DNA of 64,000 nucleotides from Ulota crispa (taxonomy: Eukaryota > Streptophyta > Bryopsida > Orthotrichales > Orthotrichaceae), in the NCBI GenBank assembly GCA_963920765.1, contig OY987244.1, positions 25,648,358 through 25,712,357 of the forward strand, in the 5' to 3' direction. Both the position numbers and the translations under genes were made by a program. The notes beneath the pieces were generated by a model. The model saw nothing but the letters and a program-made list of their open reading frames with translations, was not told the DNA's origin and ran no database searches. Below, piece by piece: positions 48,104-57,463 of the stretch; position 1 is the stretch's first letter, and each line of letters opens with the position of its first letter.

Positions 48104-48473
48104 GAAGAGAAAGTAAGGGGGATGCTAATTACAAAACCACATTTGACAAGATGAATACTTATTGATGATTAGTTTTGAGAAGCCATAACACACACTGAAA
48201 ATTCTGTAATCTAAAACATATAATTAAAATTTTGTAATCTGATTTTTCTCCTATACATATACAGGGACTCCCAAAATTGTCTCAATGTTTGCTTAGATGT
48301 CAAGTTTTTTTCAATATCTCCACTATATTTCAGTGGCATATTATCCTCAGATTTCTTGTATGTGATCCTCGTGCAATCATGATCAAGCATACCAAATTTT
48401 AGTTACTAAAAACTAAAATTCTAATTTTGGTAAATTGTTTTGTGTCAAAATCAAGAAAGTTGATTAACCCATG

Positions 48474-48704
48474 AAGGGCCCTTGGGCTCTAGAGCTACGA
48501 TACCAAATACAGTTGCAACCAATATTCAAAAGTTTGAATCAGTTGGAAATTAAGTGTTACAACCATACATATTGAAGGGTTGTATGCTAATGGCCATTGG
48601 TGGGTGCATAATTGTTTTTGAAAAGTCCTCATAGTAGCTCAAATACGTCTATACATACGATCATACATACGGCCGCAAAGGGCGTTTGGGCCCTCCGGGG
48701 TTAC
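48474..48704. mobile_element. TTAA element nested in the left arm of J2 (231 bp)
   Basis: The left end is TTAACCCATGAAGGGCCCTT and the right end TTGGGCCCTCCGGGGTTAC. It is GC-richer than J2. The opposite J2 arm (about 50010-50025) shows the same site without it. Confidence 0.7.
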
Positions 48705-48982
48705 AAAACATTGGTGATGAATTTTTGAGACTTGATTGCATAGGTATGTTGGAGATATCCATACGCACATCTTTGCTTCAAACAAATATTTCCAAAAAAA
48801 TCTAAAAGCATTCTAATTTGAGACCAATTTTAGTAAAATTAATAATTCTTCATGGAATCTATTTTTGGCAAAGTAAACATATCATTGTGTTTAGAGGTAC
48901 AAACTTAATCACAATTTTTGTTTATTTTGCCAAAAAATAGATTCCATGAAGAATGATCAATTTTACTTAATTTGGTACAAAT

Positions 48983-49888
48983 TCAATCCCTAAAAGACTA
49001 GACCTTCTTTTTTAGAAACATAGCAATTTTGGGCAGGTACCTATGGTTGGAGCTTTTCATATTTTAGGCTAAAATTTTAATTGAATGTGGGGACAAGGTT
49101 TGTCTTTCATACGCACTAAATTTCATGACATTTGGAGTTATGAGTAAACAGTTATGGCCTAATATGTTGTTTTTTATGTTCATTGGGTAGCCTGGGCAGA
49201 TTTTTAAAAATCACTTTTTTCAAAATTTGTTTAGGAGATTTATGTGAATGTAGGAAGCTTTGAATCATTTTGTTTTGATCAACAAGATGAAAGTTATGAG
49301 AATTTTTAGTTTGCGGGTAGTTATGGATTCACTACTCTAAAATAAACTCTAAAGTTTTTTATTTTACTCAATTTTCATTATTTTGAAAAAAAAAAAAACC
49401 AAAGGATGTAGATTGCTTATTACAACATTGCAACCATTGGGATTGCAAATTTTCATTTACATAATTAAATTCTTAACAGTTTTGTGTCTTGATCATTCTC
49501 TACTTCTTTTTACTTACTAATTTTTTTTCCATATGTTATACAATTCCAAATGATTTGAAACTTTTTTGGCATGTACTTTACTTAAGTGGAGAAAGAAATT
49601 TAGAGAAGCACCACCCACATGGTTTTTTTCCTCAGGAATTTCACCTTCCCAAGAGTAGCTGCCCAGTTTTTCACATGACGTTATTGAATATTCAAACCAT
49701 TCTAACGTCCAATCCACACGACAAAAAACTCTGAAGTTTTTTCCACATCTTCTAAAACTATTCTTCTACAAGATCCTACAGTCACATATGCATAAAAATG
49801 TTTTTGTTTTCAAATTTAGTTGATGCTCTAAAAATAGCAGTTTTGGAGAGTTTTTGGTGAAAGCTTTACTTGGACCTTTAGGGGTTAA
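48983..49888 (+). mobile_element. TTAA element K1 nested in the right arm of J2
   Basis: The left end TTCAATCCCTAAAAGACTAG is decayed and the right end is TTGGACCTTTAGGGGTTAA. It matches K2 throughout, including TTTTTTAGAAACATAGCAAT and CAGTTTTTCACA. Confidence 0.8.
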
Positions 49889-50211
49889 AACATTTTTAGA
49901 ATAATTTTAGAATATTTGTGGAAATATTTGTTTGAAGCAAAGATGTGCGTATGGATGTCTCCAACATATCCATGCAATCAAATCTCAAAAATTCATCACC
50001 AATGTTTTATAATCAACTTTCTTGATCTTAACACAAAACAATTTACCAAAAATAGGATTTTGATTTTTAGTAATTAAAATTTGGTATGCTTGATCATGAT
50101 TGCACAAGGATCACACACAAAAAATCTGAGGATAAAATGCCACTTAAATATAGTGGAGATATTGAAAAAAACTTGGCGTCTAAGCAAATATTAAGACAAT
50201 TTTGGGAGTCA

Positions 50212-51121
50212 CTATAAATAGAAGTTTTAAATGGAAAAGGAAAATTTTTATGATTTTTATTAAATATGAAACTACTCCGTCTAACATTAATGTAAAAATA
50301 ACTTGATCTTACAAAAAGCAATAAAAATCAACAAAATAACAGGATTATTCTTTTTATATCAAGACATTTCCAATTTCCAAAATAATTAGTATAAATTATT
50401 TTTTCTGGCATTTTTTCAAAAAGAAAGTTATTGGAACTAAATTGCTTTAGCATGATGCTTTACGTTCAACTTATGTTTGGTAGGAAAAGAAGTAAAGTCT
50501 TTCTTTTTGTTGAATTACAAAAAAATTGGAAGACAAATAAAAAGCCACCAATCAAACTTGGTTCAAGTGCCAGAAATAAGAGGCCATCGATCAATGACGG
50601 CGGGGAACGGGGAACGGGGCACCCGACTCCCCCCATCTGTACTTTTATACCGGTATTCATGGAGTACACAATACTCACTCTACTCGAGGGTCCAGATATA
50701 GCTTACCAATTTTGTGGACCCAAGTTGGAAAAAGCCCAGCTTTTTCACCTGCGGGGAAGTACAAATGTATGAACTTAGAAATTTACCACTGAAAGATCCA
50801 ACTTTTGGGAATTTTAAATCCATGCATAACATTGTTGAGCAGGGTGTATTCCTCCCCCGGCCCTTGAGGAATATCCCTCCCTATATGCCTGGGGAGGGTT
50901 TAGTTAAAGATTTTGAAAGTTGATTGGGCCTTGGTTTGGATCTAACAAATGGTATTAACTGGGGATCCTCATATTTGGGGAGCAAGAGGGACCCCAGTGA
51001 AGGTTAACAATGTTATGCATTTGGACCCAATTATCTTTTCTGGTCAACGAGTGTGAAAGAACATAAAATTGATCAGCCCCAAAATAGGAACAATGTTTTA
51101 CATTATATCCTCATTTTGTAA
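50212..51121. other. Unassigned stretch with a GC-richer core
   Basis: 50580-50910 is GC-rich, with doubled GGGGAAC words and a GGGAGG/CCTCCC-rich segment. The overlapping open frames (for example 50431-50772) show no recognisable domain. Confidence 0.45.
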
Positions 51122-51124
51122 CAC

Positions 51125-51490
51125 TAGTAAAAATGTGATTTAGGTATTTACCATAAACAAGTTGAATTTGGAAAAAATTGAATTTAGATTAGGATTTGTA
51201 AACCTTGCTTTAGTTCAGAACCACAAAGGAGATTACAATTGAACAACACCAAGTGAAAAAACTTAGTTTTTTTTACAAACAAGGGTAAAAGTAATAATTT
51301 GCTCCTTAGCTATCTACGCTTTTCCATAAGGTGTTGTTCAATTGTAACCTCCTTTGTGATTCATGACTAAACCAAGGTCTCTAAATCCAAATTTGAATTC
51401 AAACTTTCCAAATTCAACTTGTTAATGGTAAATGTCTAAAATTTACCCCACTATGTACATATAACAAACCCCCGGTGTGCCTATATCAAT
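51125..51490. mobile_element. Palindromic MITE M4
   Basis: ACAAGTTGAATTTGG near 51162 is mirrored by CCAAATTCAACTTGT near 51408. CCACAAAGGAGATTACAATT is mirrored by AATTGTAACCTCCTTTGTG. It shares M1's right-hand ATATCAATTCCC end. The outer left border is unclear. Confidence 0.6.
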
Positions 51491-52001
51491 TCCCTATTTA
51501 TATCTCCTTCCATGGCATTACACTAAGTGAGGGTCACTAGATACATCAAAATTTTGTCTTTATGAAGGTCAAACTCAAAAATCTAATGTTTTGTGCCAGA
51601 CGAAAAAACTTATATTTTTCCACCCTGGACCCACAAATACGTGTGTACAGTAGATCAAGACGTGACTTGATTCCAAAGACCACTGTTTCTACTAAGATAG
51701 TGTGAAGAAGTTGAGCTTTTTACGTGAGGGTTCACAACCTGGTGTGTTCAGAATACCTAGCCCACCCACACACGCATACACAGAGGGGCGTTGATAGAAA
51801 TACTCATCGGCAGATAAACAAAAGAAACCTGCACAAAATCAAAGAACCTTGCACCGAATCAAAGCAGCCTGCACGGAAACAAAGAGAAGGAAACTCAAAC
51901 CACAGATCTGCAGACGAAGTAGAATTCCAGCATTAGCAGCTGCAACAGTAAAACATCACGGTCAGTATTCATTCACATATGTGGTTACACTTAGCAAAAC
52001 T
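51491..52001. other. Unassigned stretch with three 20-bp repeats
   Basis: CCTGCACAAAATCAAAG, CTTGCACCGAATCAAAG and CCTGCACGGAAACAAAG follow one another at about 51828-51886. The surrounding segment is less AT-rich than its neighbours. It could be part of an untranslated transcript, but there is no evidence of one. Confidence 0.4.
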
Positions 52002-52008
52002 TTAACCC

Positions 52009-52936
52009 TTAACCCCTAAAGGACCATTGTCCCTTTGGGGATAAATGGGATTTTGGGCAGGTACCTACGGCCTCAATTTTTGTCTTAATTTTTTGAAACT
52101 TTTTTTGAAAATAGAAAAACACATTAGTTTTTGGGGAATATCATTTTTATTCCAATTGATGCTAGGGAGCAAAAGTTATGCCCAAATAAGCACAAATTTG
52201 GGGACTAGGGGCAGCAAAAAAAATTCTTATAAAAACTTGAAAAAAAATTTTAATTTTCTTTTCTTATAAATTATATCTTTGTCTACATCTGAAGCTTTGA
52301 TTCATTCCATTTGGACTAGTTATGAGAAAGTTATGGACAATCTTGTTTTTCAGGCAACTCAAGCATCTTCTTGAAAAAATAACTTGTAAACTTCATTTTT
52401 GAATGCAGTTCTAACATTTTTTCAAAAAAAACTATTGGAGAGGGTGAAGTTTGCTTTCTAGAACAATACCGCCATTGGAATTATTGCATTTCAATTCCAG
52501 TTTAGGGTTGTTAACAATTTAAGTTTTTGTTCAATCTCATACCTTCTTCTACCTAATGTTTTTTTAAAGAATGAAAATTAAGTTTTTTTTTTTGAAATTT
52601 TTCCCAAGATTCCCAACTCAAATTCCCACCATGCAAAAATGGAATTCCAAACTCTATAGTGCAAAAATTTTAAGTTAAAAATGTTCAAAAATAAAAAATC
52701 TAGTCAAGCAAGGTGCAAAAAAAGTTCTTTTTTACACTATAAATGCACATATCTTCCAATTTGTGTGGTTAAAGTTATTGAGTTTTGTACGACACATTCT
52801 TATAGTAGTCTAGTACAAGATCCTTTGGTCAGATATGCAAAATGCCTGATTTTCAAACTTTTTTACTCTTTGCCATAGAGGTGGCAGTTTTGAGTGTCTT
52901 TTGACAGAATAAAGGCCATGGTCCTTTAGGGGTTAA
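52009..52936 (-). mobile_element. TTAA element A4 in the left end of F3
   Basis: TTAACCCCTAAAGGACCATT to CCATGGTCCTTTAGGGG plus TTAA, 928 bp. It is a near-complete reverse match to A3. Both ends are well preserved. Confidence 0.85.
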
Positions 52937-53131
52937 ACGATCGAAAGGTCCTTTGCTACCAATACAATAGAGGATATTTTGCTTGTATTTGGAATGGATC
53001 CACACCTCTACTACATTTGAGATCAACAAAGAAGTTGGAGAATAGATCAATGCGATTTTGGTGAGCTACCTAAGATCCCAAATTAAAATTTCTTATTGGT
53101 AACAAATGACAAATATACTTCAATGTATATA

Positions 53132-53443
53132 AGGTAAGAACACCCATAAGCGTCAGTGTCCCCATAACCGTCACCTCTGAAATCTTGGAAAATTTGTGGA
53201 AGTGAATAGATGTAATGACAAGGATGTACAACTTATGAAAATGAAAGCTTAAATGTGGTTATGGGTGCAATGCAGTTTGCTCTTTAAAAATTCACAACTT
53301 ATTCTCATAGTATCCAAATAATACATTCGAAAGTGCAAACTCATTTTTTTCTATTCCTAATTGGATTCTATAATTTGCTAGTTGTTTATTAATAGTCATC
53401 ATGTTCAAAACCCTTAGTTTGACATTTATGGGTGCTCTTACCT
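53132..53443 (+). mobile_element. TA-flanked MITE G2b in F3
   Basis: It begins AGGTAAGAACACCCATAAGC and ends TATGGGTGCTCTTACCT. It is flanked by TA on both sides, whereas F2 has GTATATACTATGCC with a single TA at this spot. This fixes a 2-bp TA duplication for family G. Confidence 0.85.
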
Positions 53444-53462
53444 TACTATGCCCTATGGTTGT

Positions 53463-55101
53463 TTAACCCCTAAAGGACCAAACCCTCTTTTTTAGAAACA
53501 TAGCAATTTTGGGCAAGTACATGTGGTTGGAGCTTTTCATATTTTAAGCTGAAATTTTAACAGAATGTGGGGACAAGGTTTATCTTTCATATGCACTAAA
53601 TTTCATGACATTTGGAGTTATGAGTAAAAAGTTATGGCCTAATATGTTGTTTTTTACATTCATTGGGCAGCCCGGGCAAATTTTTAAAAATCACTTTTTT
53701 CAAAAACAACTTTTTAAAATTGGTTGAGGAGATTTATGTGAATGTAAGAAGCTTTGAAATGTTCCATTTTGAACAGCAAGATGAAAGTTATGAGGATTTT
53801 TAGTTTGTGGGCAACTATGGATTCACTACTCTAAAAGAAACTTTGAAGTCCTTTATTTTACTCAGTTTTCATTATTTTGGAAAAAAAAACAAAACCAAAG
53901 GATGTAGATTGTTTATTACAACATTGCAACCATTGGGATTGGAAATTTTCATTTCCATAATTAAATTCTTAACAATTTTGTGTTTTGATCATTCTCTACT
54001 TCGTTTTACTTACTATGTTTTTTCCATATGTTAACCCCTAAAGGACCAAAGTCCCCTTGGGGGACTTTTGGGATTTTGGGCATGTACTTATGGCTAAACA
54101 ACTTTGTGTGATTTTTTGAAACTGTTATGGATGATGGGGAATTCAAAAATATGTGTGGGCATCTACTTTTTTCCTCATTCCGACATTTATTGAAGAAGTT
54201 AAAAATGAATTTATGAGAATTTTAGTTGAGTGGGTAGCCCAAAAACTTCTTTAAAATTTGCGTTTTTTAAAAATAAAAATTTGAGGTTAGTTCTTTAGAC
54301 ACACGTATATGTGGGAAGCTTTGAATCATTCAATTCTAATTGATGAGATGAAAGTTATGAGAAGTTTTAGTTTGTGGGTAGGTGTGGAGAATCTCAAAAC
54401 AATGCTTACATGCAAACTAAAATTTCTCATAACTTTCATCTCATCAATTAGAATTGAATGATTCAAAGCTTCCCACATATACGTGTGTCTAAAGAACTAA
54501 CCTCAAAATTTTTATTTTAAAAAAAATGCAATTTTTAAAAAAGTTTTTGGGCTGTCCACTGAACTAAAATAAACTCATTTTTAACTTCAATAAATGTTGG
54601 AATGAGGAAAAAATTAGATGCCCTCACAGATCTTTGAATTCCCCATCTCCCGTAAAATTTTCAAAAAATCACGCAAAGTAGTTTAGCCATAGGTATGTGC
54701 CCAAAATCCCATTTGTCCCCGAAAAGGGGGCCTGGTCTTTTAGGAGTTAAACAAATCCAAATGATTTGAAACTTTTTTGACATGTACTTTACTTAGATGG
54801 AATAAGGAATTTACAGAAGTACCGCCGACATGTCCTTTTTTCCTTAGGAATTTCACCTTTTAAAGGGTAGCTGCCCAGTTTTTCACAAGATGTTTTTTGA
54901 ATATTCAAACCATTCTATCTTCCAATCCACGCGATGAAAGACTCTAAATGTTTTTGATATCTTTTGAAAACAATTCTTCTACAAGATCCTACGGTCACAT
55001 ATGCATAAAAATGTTTTTGTTTTCAAATTTGGTTGATGCTCTAAAAATGGCAGTTTTAAAGAGTTTTTGGTGGAAACGTTGCTTGGACCTTTAGGGGTTA
55101 A
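53463..55101 (+). mobile_element. TTAA element K2 in the right end of F3, split by L
   Basis: The left end is TTAACCCCTAAAGGACCAAA and the right end TTGGACCTTTAGGGGTTAA. It matches K1 on both sides of L. Without L it would be about 0.92 kb. Confidence 0.8.
54031..54750. mobile_element. Hairpin TTAA element L nested in K2
   Basis: TTAACCCCTAAAGGACCAAA to CTGGTCTTTTAGGAGTTAA. Both halves are copies of the same D-like half in opposite orientation. GATGAGATGAAAGTTATGAG near 54342 is mirrored by CTCATAACTTTCATCTCATC near 54426, and the centre is near 54393. The arms are about 340 bp and stay complementary over most of their length. Confidence 0.85.
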
Positions 55102-56315
55102 AAGGTTAAACCTCACCCCTTCTTTTGAATCCAAAATTGTGAATTTGATAGCCCAGGACGCGAAGTTTCACCACGTTCGTTACTGATAATAGTATTTAAT
55201 ATTTTGGCCCACGAGAACTAATTCTGATAAAAAACAAGAGATGGGATCAGTGACTGACCACAGTGCATGATGGGGCGGCACACTCACTGAGAACCTCAAT
55301 CAATGCCATTCGTGGCAGCCTTGCTCGTCTGCCCAATGCCCACCACCCCACCCCCTCCCCCCCTGCTAATGAAAAGACGGTAGTTGCAAATGTTGATTGG
55401 CCGCCAACGCACGCCTCAACCTAGCTCTGCCAGACCGGGTCTAGACCGGGCACAGGGTGCGGTGTGACTCCTGGCCCGGCCCATCCTCGTTGCCCTCCTT
55501 CCCTCCTCCTTCCTCTCACAGTCCCAGCCACCACCACCTATTCCCCCCAGGGGGTTCCTATCACAAACTCCTTGCTTTTTCGCCAGATTCTTCAGTGATG
55601 AGCGGAAAATCATAGCCTAGCATCAGAGGAATCAGCGCTCAAACTGTTTTTGTGTATGTTCTTCTTCTTCTTGCTCTGACCAGTCAATGCCTGCAATTAC
55701 TGAACCCCACTCCCTCTGGCAGGCCTACTAGCTAAGCTTAACTTAGTCCTCTCCCCTCCCTCCCCACTCCACCCCTCCCACTTATTCGTTTTCAATTCTT
55801 CATGCTTCTGTGCGCCACTGTATGGTGGCAGCGTCTCCGGGGGCAGTGGGCCGGATCTTGCGAAGATCTTCTGAATTGCGGATCAAAGCGGGCAGCTTGG
55901 GTGCAAGAGCGGCCGGAGGACGACGTTGACCGGGCCCCATTTGATCTGGTCGTCTGCTTCTTTTCTTTTCAGGTTGCTTCGATCAGGTTTGTAGGAAGAG
56001 TGAGATGGTGTGGAGAGCTCAGTGGAGGAGGCATTTCTGTGAGGAGAGGGGCCCGCCGGTGTGTGTGAGAGAATTGTAGCACACTCTAGCAGGCTCTTAC
56101 TCGACGACGACGGCGAAGATAGAAGAAGAAGAAGAAGTCGCAGCTTAGGTTAACCACCACTGACGCGTACTTGTGCGTACTTGCGTCGGTGAGAGCTTCA
56201 ATCGCCTTTTCCTTGAACCCTCCACTCCGCTGTCACCTCTTGTTCGTTACACGCTTTTTGTAGTTTTTCTCGAGTTTTTACGAAACGGGTGTCACTATCT
56301 TGACTCCTGACCCAA

Positions 56316-56366
56316 ATGCGCTACGTCTCTCCAGGAATGAAAGCTTTTCAGCTTGGCGGGTCTTGA
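56316..56366 (+). promoter_or_regulatory. Upstream ORF 1 in the ncARF leader (16 codons)
   Basis: An ATG at 56316 opens a 16-codon frame (MRYVSPGMKAFQLGGS) that ends in TGA about 360 bases before the main start. Upstream ORFs are known to repress translation of ARF genes such as ETTIN and MONOPTEROS. Whether the transcript includes this ATG depends on the unknown start site. Confidence 0.35.
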
Positions 56367-56494
56367 AACCAGAGTTTGAGGTGACGGGCTAAGATCACAG
56401 AGCTAGCTAGCCAGCCAGCCAGCCATTGAACGAGTCCAACTACAGTGGTTTTGCGCCGTCTTCAACGAAAGCGACGGTGCTTGGTGCAGTGAGG

Positions 56495-56584
56495 ATGAGG
56501 TGTGGCGAGACTTGGAGCGAGCAAGCTCCTCTTTTTCCAGTGAAGAGCTCTGAGAATACAGTGGTCTTTCTAAATTTATCTTGA
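56495..56584 (+). promoter_or_regulatory. Upstream ORF 2 in the ncARF leader (29 codons)
   Basis: The ATG at 56495 follows GAGG and opens 29 codons (beginning MRCGETWSEQAP) that end in TGA at 56582. It lies 145 bases upstream of the main ATG and would be met first by scanning ribosomes if transcription begins further upstream. It has no recognised peptide family. Confidence 0.35.
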
Positions 56585-56677
56585 TCGGGAGAGAGAGTTC
56601 CGTATCTTGATTACACGGAGTTTGTGTTTCTTCAAAGCTTCGGTTGCTGCGAATATGGCTTAAGTTCTGGTTTTGCC

Positions 56678-56728
56678 ATGTTCTTAAGCCGAGCTGGGAG
56701 TTGCTGTTGCTGTTGCTGCTGCTGCTAA
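56678..56728 (+). promoter_or_regulatory. Poly-cysteine upstream ORF ending one base before the main ATG
   Basis: The ATG at 56678 opens a 16-codon frame reading MFLSRAGS and then eight cysteines (TGC/TGT codons). Its TAA occupies 56726-56728 and the main ATG begins at 56730. Termination this close to the main start would favour reinitiation or block it, so it could set protein output. A short ATG-GCT-TAA frame lies just upstream near 56655. Confidence 0.45.
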
Positions 56729-56729
56729 G

Positions 56730-57425
56730 ATGGACAATGGGTTGTCGAATCTCGTTGCAGTGAGTTTCTTCTTTGCTCCTCCTCCGTTACCGAGTCTTGT
56801 TTTCTGTTGGGAAGAGGGGGTACGTCAAGGTGTGTGAGAACCGCAATAAATGGGAGAGGAGTGCCATTGAAATTATGAAAGAGCAGCAATGGCAATGAAT
56901 AGTATTGTGGAATGATTGAGCGCGTAGGTACTGGTGATTACCGAGTTTAACGTGTGTAGCTTGTTTTTCCTGATCCTGTAGAACAGTACAATTACCGCTC
57001 TGTCAGTGTCCCTGGCGTTAGGGCAGTTGTCAGTGTACGAGCAGTTCGGGACATGGGAAATGTGTTTGCTTATTCTCACTGGTGGCTGCGTGCAATAGGG
57101 GAAGAGGCGAAGGGACGGGTATGCCAATGACAACGAGGATGTGAAGGATGTGAAAGCTTCGAGACAGTGGTATGCGGCGCAGAGAGGTGACAAGGAACAA
57201 GCGCCGCCGCCGCCGCAGCAGCAGCAGCATCAGAGCAATGGCCACTATAAAGGCGTCTCTATGGAGAATCATATTCGAATGCAACAACAACAACAACAAA
57301 AACAGCATTTGAACGACGCGAGTACCTCCACACCTGCCGTTGCATCTTTGAACATGGAGCAGCGCGTTATGGCCGCTGCCGCTTTGCAGGTAACGCGCTC
57401 GTCGTAACACCCACCCCCACACACA

Positions 57426-57463
<38 letters not shown>

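Larger units (their letters stand above)
48266..50211. mobile_element. Fold-back element J2, split by two TTAA elements
   Basis: GACTCCCAAAATTGTCTCAA at the left mirrors AGACAATTTTGGGAGTC at the right. The symmetry centre is near 48905. The left arm carries the element at 48474-48704 and the right arm carries K1. Removing both leaves an almost complete palindrome of about 0.8 kb. Confidence 0.75.
52002..55109 (+). mobile_element. TTAA element F3, split into four pieces by nested insertions
   Basis: The F sequence is 52002-52008 (TTAACCC), 52937-53131, 53444-53462 and 55102-55109 (AAGGTTAA). Compared with F1 and F2 it is interrupted by A4, G2b and K2, and K2 itself carries L. A4 and K2 sit in the second TTAA just inside each F end. 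Confidence 0.75.
55110..56729 (+). promoter_or_regulatory. Promoter and long 5' leader of the ncARF gene
   Basis: This 1.6 kb stretch is clearly richer in GC than the DNA to its left and carries none of the window's repeat families. It has pyrimidine tracts near 55740-55800, CTT repeats near 55658 and GAA repeats near 56121, all common in plant promoters and leaders. A polypyrimidine-CAG at 55955-55977 resembles a splice acceptor, so a leader intron is possible. No convincing TATA box or start site can be fixed by eye. Several short upstream ORFs lie in the last 450 bases. Open frames such as 55802-56068 show no recognisable domain and are probably not coding. Confidence 0.5.

Noticed and set aside
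55802-56068. An 88-codon frame upstream of ncARF as a possible DNA-binding exon
   Set aside because: It has none of the B3-domain residues and no resemblance to ARFs. It is more likely leader or promoter sequence.
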